This document shows positions 1 to 11,900 of a DNA stretch of 64,000 nt, piece after piece. The stretch's first letter is position 1; each line of letters opens with the position of its first letter. The stretch comes from Symsagittifera roscoffensis (taxonomy: Eukaryota; Xenacoelomorpha; Acoela; Convolutidae). The DNA is taken from contig NC_087062.1 in the NCBI RefSeq assembly GCF_963678635.1, forward strand, positions 46,459,758-46,523,757, read 5' to 3'. The position numbers were made by a program, and so were the translations under genes. Below the pieces are notes generated by a model. It was not told the origin of the DNA and ran no database searches. It worked only from the letters and a program-made list of their open reading frames with translations.

Positions 1-2851
1 CAACATGGCCAAGCTGAAACTGGAGGGACAACTCGACATGGTCGAGTACAGTCGAGTCAATGTGCCGGAATCGGTCCACATGGGAGATCCAGCAGGGGGT
101 TATGTGGAAATAATGAAGGCGAGGAACTCCGCGAGAGGGCACGTGATGGCTTGGAGCGAGAAGCGAGCCATGCAGGAATATCTGAAAGGGCTTACGGAGA
201 ACTCTAACTTAAATCGGAAAGAATACGGCACGGTAATGTCCTCGGAAGCGAACGAAATCGGGCTGGAAAAGCTACTGGAAATTTCTTGGAGGGCGGCCCT
301 CCAGAGATACTTCGATGAGACGATGCATGCACCTGCGACGGTGGCAGCGTACCTGGCTCATCCGTGCACGAGAACTGACCTGCAAGTACGGTTGGCTTGG
401 TGCTTGATGGGCATCAAGAAGGCGGAATATGAAGCCAGTAATGATTTGAAATCAAAAGAACAGGAGCTGGAGTTGATGGAAGCCCTGCGAGCGTTGATTT
501 AAAAAGACAATTCTGCGATAGCCTGGGCTAAGCGTAAGGATGCCCTTTGCTTTGTCAGGTTCGTGGTGGATCGTATCCCCACTCCTGTTTTGGGAGAATG
601 CATAAAGATCATTCGGCAAAAGGGAGTTGATTGCGAAAGAAACTTCCTTAGGGCACTCCTGGAACTATATCAGGATATGCCGTTGATTGTACCAAATAGG
701 GAGTCGAATGACATGGAAAGCTATCGCAAGTTGGAAGAAGTGAGAAGATATTCCAACAAAGAATTGAAAGTGAGCCGGGAGTTGATTGAAGCAGTCAGGG
801 GACAAAAAGACATTGCAACACTAGGGAAACTGAAGTCGTTCCAATATGTGTCTGGCATACCGGGGATGGCGTATAATCCCTTCGTGAATGAAGAAGCCAG
901 GTAAGCGTACTTCGACTATGAGCAAGTCATAGTGCTCAATTTCTGGGTTGAACGGATCAAAGAAACTGGAATGCTGATGGTGGAACAACCCAAGCTGGGA
1001 ATTATCCTAGAAGAACGAGTGGTCGAACCCTCGGTTCCCGAGCTGAAGGGGCAAGTGAGTTTTGATTGTGGTTCTTGGGACGGTCCCTTGAAAACCAGCC
1101 TAGTAACCATGTGGGAACTCATGAAGCCCTCTTGGTGTCCCTATCCTAACGCCGGTTTAACCTGGGACATGACGGCGGATATCACGTTAGACCTGGATGA
1201 TGACGCGAGTCTACATGACCTGGCCATGATACACCATCTGCTGGCCATGAGGTTGACGAAGCGGAAGAGCAACCCATCCACGGAGCTATCCGAGGGAAGC
1301 CCATCGAGCAATTGGTTGAAGCAAGGCACATGTTTGCAACTTGGGACACTGCCTGATTACGCTAAGCGAGCAGCATCGACAACTGGCACGATTGTACGGA
1401 AGATTGAGCATGTCGGATAAGAGTGGCATGGAGTTGGTCGCGTACTGTCATGGGGTGACGGATGTAAATTTGACCACAGCCTTGGGATTTTGTAGCATGA
1501 CGAGTTCGATAGAATCACTTGAGCGCCTGGAGCGTGACCATGAGCTAGTGACGTCCCTCAGCGTGGAAGTATTCCCTGGAGCATTGCAGACGGAGCAGAA
1601 GATCGGAGGCTGGCGAGAAGCTCTGGAAAACGAAATGAATCTGAAGGATAGTGAAGCCTATCATAAACCTACTGGTTCAAAATATCTGGTGGGTTCAAGC
1701 TCCGCGCCATATTGCAAAAGTAGGTATCCTACGCACATGGTGGTGATGGATGCGAGGACGCAGCAGGTGTTGATTGACCAACTTTTCTCTGTGCCAAAGT
1801 GCGTGAGGTCGGCCAGAATGTCGGAGAGGTCATATGATTTGTTGGCGAAGATCTTTCGGGCAGTCCCGAAGAGATCTGAAGGCGAGTTGCAAGACGTAGT
1901 GAGTGAAGAATTCCTGAGATTGAACGAAGGTAATGTGAGCGAATTCCAAAAGCAGAAAGCGAGTGGAGCGTTACCCACTGAAATCCCCACCATAGAAGAG
2001 AAAGACGATTTACACAGAATTCTGATGGAGGTGGAACCGTTGCTGGGAGCCTCAAGGTATCGGACCCGAAGGAGAAGGAACATAGTGAGAACCCATGGGG
2101 AGTATCTTTGCCACTGCTTGGCGCAGACGTTATGGTACCCCAAACGCGGGAATCTGATGCTAGTATGGGACGTGGAGGAGTTGTACTCTACGGGGTTGCC
2201 CGATCAGAATCAACAGGTGTCAATCGTGGTGGTTAGTGCCATGCTGGCAGTGAGATGGTTGGATGCTAACGCGGACACAAGTGAACAGGAGACGGCCGTG
2301 CCGACTCCTGAGCAGCTGAGCAACGTGAAGATGAGTCGTGAATTGGATCTTTTTTCAGAACCACCTGCAAGGTTCTGAGAATACCCAAAGCCATTGAAAG
2401 AATATGGTCAAGGCAAAGATTGATGCCTTGGTTCCGTGCAGCGATGACGTCGTGGATGTATGAACGCGCGAAGCGTCATATGTAGAGGAACACGGAAGCC
2501 TATCAGTCTTTCCAGCTAGATATAGGACCGGGAGCCTATAAGAGAGCATTCCTGACGCACAGAAACGCGGTCACCACGGCGGGGAAGCGAGTAGCTGGAG
2601 CGCCTTGTGTAACTGAAGATGAGAAGAAAGAGATCTTAAGAGCTGACCTAGAACGAAATGTGAGCCTATGTCTTCACAACAGCTTCTGCAGGAACCGGGA
2701 GCAAAAGGTAAATGTGGACTTGCTACCTTGTTGAAAACCGAGGCTGTTGGAACAGGAGAGTTGGTGCACGGCCCGCAACTCCATGGACATGCTGGAGAAA
2801 GTCCTAGAAGACAGCGAAGCCGAAGATCAGGATGGAGAAAAAATGGAATGA
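1..2851 (+). pseudogene. Decayed copy of the giant element's last ORF (1046 aa protein)
   Basis: The product family is unrecognised. The sequence follows residues about 90 to 1046 of the intact - strand ORF at 8964-12104 with scattered substitutions, and its 5' end is cut by the window edge. I see five lesions against the intact copy. A TCG codon became TAA near 500. A GAA codon became TAA near 902. About 30 bases are missing near 1330, which shifts the frame. A short T insertion lies near 2350, and a TCG became TAG near 2487. It is therefore a dead copy. The homologous stop is TGA at 2849-2851. Confidence 0.85.
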
Positions 2852-3622
2852 AGATGATGGAACGAAGACGACAAGTGAAGACGTGAGCAAGAAAAGAAGA
2901 GAAGGAGAAAAAACTTGATCGTCTTTGTGTGTTACAACTTGAACCAATCAACCAAGTTTGATTATTGAACTTGTTAAACTTTTTGTTTTGATTTAGTTTG
3001 GTCAAACCAAACTTTGAAAATTGTTTTAATTGTTAAAATTGTTGAAAGAAAATTTTAGTTATGCTACTTATGTATATATGGAGAACATAGGTGAGTATAT
3101 TTACCTATTTAAACACGACTGGAGTTTTTAACCTGTGTAAGACACAATTTCACTGTGTGGCGACATGGTAAGTTTGGGTAAACTCGCTCGAGAAGGGTGA
3201 GTAACTCAATAACTTTCCTAGCCACAGAGTTTTTTAGTTTTAATATTGAAAGGACAGCATAAATAACTGATTATACTTGGTGAGTGACGTTAAGTTAATT
3301 TTAACGGGTGCGTGGCCGTGCCACGTCCCAACTTTTTAATCACAAAGAGCGAAGAGAAGTTTTATGGCAAGATGACGCAAGTAGTCAGAAAAGAAATTTT
3401 ATCTTGGACACTCCTCATGGTGCAGATTTTGTGAAAATGTTGAAAGGCAGTGAGATGTAGTACGATGCCATTTGTGACACGTAGTGAGTTGAGGTGGAGT
3501 GGATAAATTTCATTTTCTTATGCGATTTGTAAGATTGATTATAGAGAACTGGAACACCACTTGACGATAACCCGGTGTTATGCGATCAATAGGGACATTG
3601 ATGGGAACTTGTCCGGGGAGTA
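2852..3622 (+). other. 3' untranslated region of the left giant element
   Basis: No open frame of note. It matches 8219-8963 in reverse complement. Near its end, 3582-3604 forms a short hairpin, ATCAAT with loop AGGGAC and ATTGAT, followed at 3609-3621 by TTGTCCGGGGAGT just before the LTR. The purine run GGGGAG is a candidate plus-strand primer (polypurine tract). Confidence 0.6.
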
Positions 3623-4074
3623 TGTGCCATTCTGCCAGATTGGCACAGCGCAGCGCAACCTTCCGGCGACACGAAAGAAAACGAATAAAGGCCTTAGTAA
3701 CGGAAAATTACTGCAAAGGAGGGTCTAGATATTTCGAAAATTTGAATTTTTAAAATTTCGATTGACTGGCCAATTCTTCTGAGAAATACAAAAAGACGGC
3801 CATTTTGACTGAAAAGGTCAAAAAAACAGAACAACAACAAATATAGTGAGATTCGGTCGTGCGGGAACACGAGAAAAACGGAGCCTCTTATCGTGGCAAT
3901 AACACACGATAAGAACCTTAGCAGTGGATATTAGTGGAGAAGGAAGCTTCAGTGGGGAAGGAATATTCCACGGAACCCTCCCGTGCCACAAATTGGGAGA
4001 GATAACAGCGTTATCTCAGGAAGATTACGGGAGCGGAGGCTTGGTCCCCCAGAGACTGTTGTATGTGAAGGGAC

Positions 4075-4082
4075 TATATAGA
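4075..4082 (+). promoter_or_regulatory. TATA box of the left LTR
   Basis: TATATAGA lies inside the LTR about 150 bases upstream of a poly(A)-like signal, as expected for the U3-R boundary. The same place in the right LTRs reads TGTATAGA on the - strand and is weaker. Confidence 0.45.
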
Positions 4083-4225
4083 ACTGACTTTGTAGCTACT
4101 TGGATGTCGTGAAACTTTGAATTAACACCGGTATTATTTGATATTTTAGAATATGAGTAGCTAGAAGGAGGAAAGGGTCAATCCATCTCCAATGGATTTA
4201 ATAGAGAACTGTCACACAAAAACAT

Positions 4226-4231
4226 ATTAAA
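4226..4231 (+). promoter_or_regulatory. Poly(A)-like signal ATTAAA of the left LTR
   Basis: ATTAAA lies at the position where both right-hand LTRs read AATAAA on the - strand, about 150 bases after the TATA-like box. This placement fits the R region of an LTR. Confidence 0.4.
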
Positions 4232-4513
4232 ATAGGGTATTCGAGCCGTGTTTTTAGTAGCAATCACGTAGTCTGAGGATCCGAGACTCAGCTATGTGGT
4301 TGTGTTCGCATGTAAACGAAAGCTGATCAAAAGTCGTTTGACTGATGGCCTAAAAATAGTAACTTTTTACTTATCCCTAAACAGACCAAAAAATCAACTG
4401 GCAAGGTCGAGACGGTGAAAAACGAGTAGGATTAAGGTAACTGACGCCTGCCAGTCGTTAATAGGTACTTTTTCTACGCTCCGTCGCTGTGTAGTATTTG
4501 GGCGAATGTTACA

Positions 4514-4837
4514 AGTAGTCTGATTGGAGTTTCCAAGATTTTATTTCAGTGAAAAATACTTGGTTTAATCCATGGAGGGAGTGACTGTCAAAAAGTTGTT
4601 CTCTTTAATACATGAGCTTCACTTACAGAGTAGAGTTACTACTGCAGCTCATTATTCATGTTCTGTATGATGGTGTAACAACTAGGTTTACAAATAATTT
4701 CAAGCTTGAGACCAAAAATAGCATCATATTCACCAGAGCTGTTTTTTATGAAACAAAGTTTGGCTGAAGGGATTTCAAGGTAGTCTAAATGCGCTGGAAG
4801 CAAGGTCCTCTCCGAGCGACAAAATTTTTTCGGAAAC
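4514..4837. other. Spacer between the left LTR and a non-LTR remnant
   Basis: No convincing gene. The stretch is AT-rich. The upstream part of the non-LTR element may begin inside it, but I cannot follow its RT frame before about 4838. Confidence 0.4.
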
Positions 4838-6692
4838 GTACAGGTAGGATGCGGTAACAAACGAGGAGCAGAAATAGCTGCGCACTCGTTTCGAAACCTA
4901 ATTGAGCGCGACGACAATCCAAAATGCACTGTTCTTTTAAAACTAGATTTTAAGAATGCCTTTAACCCTTTAAACAGAGAAACAATGCTGAATCATGTTT
5001 ATTCAAATCGCCCCGAATTGTAAAATTACACCCATTGCGCGTATGCTAAACCTAGTTACCGTTTTTACGGAAGCTCTGTCATAATGTCAGAAGACGGAAC
5101 TCAGCAAGGTGATCCTGAAGCCCCATCCCTTTTTGCGGAAACAATTCATACACTAGTCAAACAGTTGGTGTCGAAAAGTAACATCTGGTATTTAGATAAT
5201 GGGAATTTAGCCGACGACTATAAGGTAATACTCCGGGACCTTAAAAACATTCTGAAATTGGAACAAATTTACGGCCTGAGCTTAAATACTGAGAAGTGTG
5301 AACTTTATTTTTTGGGACCGACTACTAGTACACAGTATAATTCAATTTTAACACAATTTCGAAAAATATGCCCCAAAATAAAAATAAAAACAAAAGAAGA
5401 ACTCCTCATTTTAGGATCTCTAATCGGCGAACTTTGCCGAAAAGAATTGCTCGACGAAAAAATTAACGAGCTTGAAAAAATCTCGGATGTCATTGACAAA
5501 CTAGACGGCCATTATGATTTTTACCTCCTGAAAAATTGCTTTAGCATGCCAAAACTCCTATATTTTTTGCGTACGAGCCCTTGTTTTTTGCAAAATGATT
5601 TTTTGGAACGCTACGATAAATTACTAAAAAATTTATTATGCAAGGTCACTAACGTGAAAATGGATGATAACCAGTTTTTACAAGCAGTTCTCCCGGCAGC
5701 CAAAGGTGGCTTGGGCGTTTCTTCCGCTCGTCTACTCGCTTTACCCGCTTTCTTAGCCTCAGCAGTAGGAACGAAAGATGCCTTGAGCAAAATTTTTGGT
5801 TTGGAGCATGTGGATGGAACCTATGATGATGCGCTTAAACGGTGGTTTGACCTTGGAAAAATTGAAATGGCTCCGGAAAATGAAATCCAAAAAAATTGAA
5901 TGGAGCCAATTTTTGACAGCGAAATTGCAGACTTGATTTTACGACTCGAACCAACGGACGTAAAAAGGTTCAACACGTTCCAAGATAGATTTGGCTCCCA
6001 ATGGTTGAACGTCATCCCGTGCAAAAATTTAAGGTTAAAACTGTCAAACCAACAACTCAGAATTGCGATAGGACTTCGATTAGGATCAAAAATATGCGAA
6101 CGGCATAAATGCGTGTGCGGAAAAGACGTAACCAAGGATGGTTGGCATGGTCTTTCTTGCCTCAAAAATGCAGGGAGATTCTCTAGGCATTCAAACCTGA
6201 ATGCCCTTTTAAAGCAGAGTCTATCAACTACTCACTTTCCGTCTGTTTTAGAACCACGACACCTCTACAGGACCGATCAGAAGCGACCAGACGGTTTGAC
6301 GCTCGTTCCATGGGCTGATGGTAAAGCAGCTCTTGTGGGATGTAACGGTAGTAGACTCCTTAGCTCCTTGTAGGATTAATGCCGGGTCTGTTTGTAACAC
6401 TGGTACGGCTGCCGCTGAAGCGGAAGAGCGAAAAATTGACAAGTATAATGATCATGTAAATGATGGATATCTTTTTCAACCGCTAGCTTTTGAAATTCAG
6501 GGCGCGGCCGGCCCCAGCACAGAAGTTTTTTTGAGCAAGCTTTGTAAGAACCTAAGCATATGCACTGAGGAACCCAGAGCAGGCAGCTTTTTAAAACAGA
6601 GAATCTCCCTGGCAATACAAATTGCGAACGCCGCTTGTGTACTCGGAACAATAAATGACAAAATAACTTTCGACAAAATTTTTTACTTGTAA
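4838..6692 (+). pseudogene. Non-LTR retroelement RT with C-terminal nuclease, 5'-truncated and broken
   Basis: This encoded a reverse transcriptase with a downstream zinc-binding and restriction-like nuclease region. The RT begins mid-domain with LDFKNAF near 4945, then QQGDP near 5105 and YLDNG near 5190, a variant of the usual YLDDG. A Cys/His cluster (CERHKCVCG) lies near 6097. The nuclease signature RPDG is near 6284 and WDVTVVD near 6336, followed by a conserved A..AEERK..KY helix. The layout resembles R2-like elements with a C-terminal PD-(D/E)xK domain, but the clade is not certain. Lesions are a stop and frameshift near 5021, TGG to TGA at 5897, and a frameshift near 6320. A related copy lies on the - strand at 56540-58541, and pieces recur in the tandem array. 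Confidence 0.8.
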
Positions 6693-7330
6693 CACTTGTG
6701 TATTTTATTATCTCGTGTCGAGTTGCGTGTTCTTATTGAAGAAACGTAACCCGTATCGATTTTATTTGAAAAGGACTTAAACACTTGTCATCTTTTTTCA
6801 TCATTATCACTTCCGTATCTAAAAAATTCCAAGGATTTTGACTGGAATACATGATGAAGGGTTTCATGACTGTAACCTCGGTTACTATGATACTTTTGAC
6901 CTTCTGATTACCCCTTAATAAAAAAAAAGTCAGTTCATTGGTAGAACGTACAGAGCAATGATCAGAACAATCAATGATTTTGTCGAAATTTTTAACACAA
7001 ATTAAGAACATTTTACAAGGGTAAAATAGCGAGGTATCCAGGAAGTTTTTGCTTGCGTTGAAAAATCAACATAAAAATAAACATTCTATCTTCAAATAGA
7101 TCAATAATTTTTTGTTCATTTGCAACTGCGCTCAAAATAAATCCCAGTTAGTTGCGGGAAAGTTATTTCCCAGATTTTTACAGCTTTGCTGCCTCTTGGA
7201 TTCTTCGATAAATTTTTTTCAAAGTTTTCTTTTTTTTGTATTGATAGTGTGTGTCACTAGGTGGTTTATGAAATGAGCGTATGTAGAATTCCTCATTTGT
7301 TATTTATTTTTGCATATCAGAAAGCTACTA
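6693..7330. other. Non-coding flank holding a dispersed repeat
   Basis: No gene seen. The part 6811-6910 is closely similar to 61011-61112 and is listed separately. The stretch ends where the LTR of the right giant element begins. Confidence 0.5.
6811..6910 (+). repeat. Dispersed repeat, copy 1
   Basis: About 100 bases beginning TTCCGTATCTAAAA and ending GACCTTCTGATTA recur at 61011-61112 with modest divergence. It lies just after the 3' end of the non-LTR remnant, so it could be part of a 3' UTR or a separate short element. Confidence 0.65.
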
Positions 7331-8218
7331 TGTAACATTAGCCCAAATATCACACAGCGACGGAGCGTAGAAAAAGTACCTATTAACGACTGGCAGGCGT
7401 CAGTTACCTTAATTCTACTCGTTTTTCACCGTCTCGGCCTTTCCAGTTGATTTTCTGGTCTGTCTAGGGCAAAGTAAAAAGTTACCAGTTTTAGGCCATC
7501 AGTCAAACGACTTTTGATCAGCTTTCGTTTACATGCGAACACAACCACATAGCTGAGTCTCGGATCCTCAGACTACGTGATTGTCATTAAAAACACGGCT
7601 CAAACAACCTATTTTATTATGTTTTTGTGTGACAGCTTTATATTAAATCCATTGGAGATGGATTGACCCTTTCCTTTTTCTAGCTACTCATACTCTGAAA
7701 TATTAAACAATAACGGTGTTAATTAAGATCTATGACATTATAGCAGCTATACAGTCAGTCTATACAGTCCCTTCACATAGACAGTCTCTGGGGGACCAAG
7801 CCTCCGCTCCCGTAATATTCCTGAGATAACGCTCTTATCTCTTATAATTCGTGTCCCGGGAGGGTCCCGTGGTATATTTCTTCCCCCACTGAAGCTTCCT
7901 TCTCCACTAATATCCACTGCTAAGGTTCTTATCGTGTGTTATTGCCACGATAAGAGGCTCCGTTTTTCTCGTGTTCCCGCACGACCGAATCTCACTATAT
8001 TTGTTGTTGTTCTGTTTTTTTGACCTTTTCAGTCAAAATGGCCGTCTTTTTGTATTTCTCAGAAGAATTGGCCAGTCAATCGAAATTTTAAAAATTCAAA
8101 TTTTCGAAATATCTAGACCCTCCTTTGCAGTAATTTTCCGTTACTAAGGCCTTTATTCGTTTTCTTTCGTGTCGCCGGAAGGTTGCGCTGCGCTGTGCCA
8201 ATCTGGCAGAATGGCACA
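7331..8218 (-). repeat. 3' LTR of the right giant element
   Basis: On the + strand it starts TGTAACATT and ends GGCACA, so it is TG...CA bounded on either strand. It matches 30544-31414 in the same orientation and the inverse of 3623-4513. Its first 565 bases (R-U5 side) are nearly identical to the 5' LTR, whereas the U3 side is clearly diverged from it. The outer edge could instead be 8208. Confidence 0.85.
7613..7618 (-). promoter_or_regulatory. Poly(A) signal AATAAA in the 3' LTR
   Basis: AATAAA on the - strand, conserved at 30826-30831 in the 5' LTR. It lies downstream of a weak TATA-like TGTATAGA, consistent with the R region. Confidence 0.5.
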
Positions 8219-8963
8219 TACTCCCCGGACAAGTTCCCATCAATGTCCCTATTGATCGCATAACACCGGGTTATCGTCAAGTAGTTATCCAGTTTTCTGT
8301 AATCAATCTTACAAATCGCATAAGAAAATGAAATTTATCTACCCCACCTCAACTCACTACGTGTTCACAAATGGCATTGTACTACATCTCACTGCCTTTC
8401 AACATTTTCACAAAATTTGCACCATGAGGAGTGTCCTAGATAAAATTTCTTTTCTGACTACTTATGTCGTCTTGCCATAAAACTTCTTTTCGCTCTTTGT
8501 GATTAAAAAGTGGGACGTGGCACGGCCACGCACCCGTTAAAATTAACTTAACATTACTCACCAAGTATAATCAGTCATTTATGCGGTCCTTTCAATATTA
8601 AAACTAAGAAACTCTGTGGCTAGGAAAGTTCTTGAGTTACCCACCCTTCCAGAGCGAGTTTACTCAAACTTACCATGTCGCCACACAGTGGAGTTGTGTC
8701 TTACACAGGTTAAAAACTTCAGTCGTGAATAAGTAGGTAAATATACTCACCTAGGTTCCTCATATACATACATAAATAGCCATAACTAAAATCAACAATT
8801 TCAACAATTTTAACAATTGCAACATTATAGTTTGGTCTGACCAAACTTGATCAAAACAAAAAGTTTCACAAGTTCAATAATCAAAACTTTGTTGATTTGT
8901 TCAAGTTTTTACACACAAAGACAATCAAGTTTTCTCTCCTTCTCTTCTCTTCTTTGGTCATCT
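8219..8963 (-). other. 3' untranslated region of the right giant element, with possible polypurine tract
   Basis: No coding frame. On the - strand, a hairpin (ATCAAT, loop AGGGAC, ATTGAT) at about 8240-8257 is followed by TTGTCCGGGGAGT at 8220-8232, immediately before the LTR. GGGGAG is a plausible plus-strand primer, though shorter than most polypurine tracts. A 6-bp perfect palindrome (CGTGGC, loop CGT, GCCACG) lies near 8515-8530. Confidence 0.55.
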
Positions 8964-11900
8964 TCATTCCATCACTTCTCCATCTTGATCTTCGCTGTCT
9001 TCCAACACTTTCTCCAGCATGTCCATGGAGTTGCGGGCCGTGCCCCAACTCTCCTGTTCCAACAGCCTCGGTTTGCAGCAAGGTAGCAAGTCCACATTCA
9101 CCTTTTGCTCCCGGTTCCTGCAAAAGCTGTTGTGAAGACATAGGCTCACGTTTCGTTCTAGGTCAGCTCTTAAGACCTCTTTCTTCTCCTCTTCAGTAAC
9201 ACAAGGCGTTCCAGCTACCCGCTTCACCGCTGTGGTGACCGCGTTTCTGTGCGTCAAGAATGCTCTCTTATAGGCTCCTGGTCCTATATCTAGCTGAAAA
9301 GATTGATAGGCTTCCGTGTTCCTCGACATATGACGCTTCGCGCGTTCATACATCCATGACGTCATCACTGCACGGAACCAAGGCATCAATCTTTGCCTTG
9401 ACCATATTCTCTCAATGGCTTTAGGTATCCTCAGAACCTTGCAGGTGGTTCTGAAAAGATCCAATTCACGACTCATTTTTACGTTGCTCAGCTGTTCAGG
9501 AGTCGGCACGGCCGTCTCCTGCTGACTTGTGTCCGCGTTAGCCTCCAGCCATCTCACTGCTAGCATGGCGCTAACCACCACGATTGACACTTGTTGATTC
9601 TGATCGGGCAATCCCGTGGAGTACAGTTCCTCCACGTCCCATACTAGGATCAGATTCCCGCGTTTGGGGTACCACAACGTCTGCGCCAAGCAGTGGCAAG
9701 GATATTCCCCATGGGTCCTCACTATGTTCCTTCGGGTCCGATACCCTGAGGCTCCCAGCAACGGTTCCACTTCCATCAGAATTTTATGTAATTCGTCTTT
9801 CTCTTCTATGGTGGGGAATTCAGTGGGTAACGCTCCACTCGGTTTCTGTTTCTGGAACTCACTCACGTTACCTTCGTTCAGTCTCATGAACTCTTCACCC
9901 ACAACGTCTTGCAACTCGCCTTCGGATCTCTTCGGGACTGCCCGAAAGATCTTTGCCAACAAGTCATATGACCTTTCTGACATTCTGGCCAAACTCACGC
10001 ACTTTGGCACAGAGAAAAGTTGGTCAACCAACACTTGTTGCGTCCTAGCATCCATCACTACCATGTGCGTAGGATACTTGCTATTACAATATGGCGCGGA
10101 GCTTGAACCCACCATATATTTTGAACCAGTAGGTCTGTGATAGGCTTCACTATCCTTCAGATTCATTTCGTTTTCTAGAGCTTCTCGCCAGCCTCCAATC
10201 TTCTGCTCTGTCTGTAATGCTCCAGGGAATATTTCCACGCTGAGGGACATCACTAGCTCATGGGCACGCTCCAGGCGCTCGAGTGATTCTATCGAACTCG
10301 TCATGCTACAAAATCCCAAGGCTGTGATCAGGTTTACGTCCGTCACCCCATGGCAGTCTGCAACCAACTCCATGGCACTCTTATCTGACATGCTCAATCT
10401 TCCGTACAATCGTGCCAGTTGTCGATGCTGCTCGCTCAGCGTAATCAGGCAGTGTCCCAAGCTGCAAACATGCCCTTCCATCCCACTTTTTTGAGCCAAG
10501 CATGTGCCTTGCTTCAACCAATCGCTCGATGGACTTTCCTCAGGCAGCTCCGTGGATGGATTGCTCTTCCGCTTCGTCGACTTCATGGCCAGCAGATGGT
10601 GTATCATGGCCAGATCAAGTAAACTCGCGTCATCATCTAGGTCTAACGTGATATCCGCCGTCATATCCCAGATTAAACCGGCATTGGGATGAGGGCACCA
10701 AGAAGGCTTCATGAGTTCCCACATCGTCACTAGACTGGTTTTCAAGGGACCGTCCCAAGAACCACAATCAAAACTCACTTGCCCCTTTAGCTCGGGAACC
10801 GAGGGTTCGACCACTCGCTCTTCCAAAATAATTCCCAGCTTGGGTTGTTCCACCATCAGCATTCCAGTTTCTTTAATACGTTCGACCCAGAAATTGAGTA
10901 CTATGACTTGCTCATAGTCGAAGTACGCTTCCCTGGCTTCTTCATTCACGAAGGGATTGTACGCCATCCCCAGTATGCCAGACACATATTGGAACGACTT
11001 CAGTTTCCCTAGTGTTGCAAACTCTTTTTGTCCTCTGACCGCTTCAATCAACTCTCGGCTCACTTTCAATTCTCTGTTGGAATATCTTCTCACCTCTTCC
11101 AACTTGCGATAGCTTTCCATATCACTCGACTCCTTGCTTGGCACAGTCAATGGCATGTCCTGATATAGTTCCAGGAGTGCCCTAAGGAAGTTCCTTTCAC
11201 AATCAACTCTCTTTTGCCGAATGATCTTTATGCATTCTCCCAAAACAGGAGTGGGGATACGACCCACCACGAACCTGACAAAGCAAAGGGCATCCTTACG
11301 CTTAGCCCATGCTATCGCAGAATCGTCTTTCGAAATCAACGCTCGCAGAGCTTCCATCAACTCCAGTTCCTGTTCCCGTGATTTCGAACCATTACTGGCT
11401 TCATACTCCACTCTCTTGATGCCCATCAAGCACCAAGCCAACCGTACTTGCAGATCAGTTCTCACGCAAGGATGAGCCAGGTATGCTGCCACCGTAGCAG
11501 GTGCATGCATCGCCTCGTCGAAGTATCTCTGGAGGGCCGCCCTCCAGGAGATTTCTAGCATTTTTTCCAATCCGACTTCATTCGCTTCAGAGGACATTAC
11601 CGTTCCGTATTCTTTTCGATTTAAGTTCGAATTCTCCGTGAGCTCTTTCAGATATTCCTGCATGACTCGCTTCTCGCTCCAAGCCATCAGGTGCCCTCTC
11701 GCGGAGTTCCTCGCTTTCAACATCTCCACATAACCCCCTGCCGGATCTCCCATGTGGACCGATTCCGGCACAGTTATTCGACTGTACTCGACCACGTCGA
11801 GTTGTCCTTCCAGTTTCAACTTGGCCATGTTGATTCGCGAGGGTCTATAATCTTCAAGTCCTCCCGATCCACATTGATTGAGGATTTCCATTTCTAACTT

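Larger units (their letters stand above)
1..4513 (+). mobile_element. Giant Ty3/gypsy-like LTR element, 3' part (left copy)
   Basis: This is the 3' end of an element whose body lies left of the window. It contains a decayed copy of the last ORF, a 3' untranslated region and one LTR. The whole stretch matches the reverse complement of 7331 to about 11840, so it is a second copy of the giant element in the opposite orientation. The match extends through the ORF, the 3' UTR and the LTR. The element ends at TGTTACA at 4513, where similarity to the right copy stops. Confidence 0.85.
3623..4513 (+). repeat. LTR of the left giant element (3' LTR)
   Basis: The segment begins TG and ends CA (TGTTACA at 4507-4513). 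It matches the inverse of 7331-8218. The start could instead be TGCCAG at 3633, because the U3 edge is hard to place against the diverged right 5' LTR. The U3 half is almost identical to the right 3' LTR, while the U5 half differs by scattered substitutions. Confidence 0.8.
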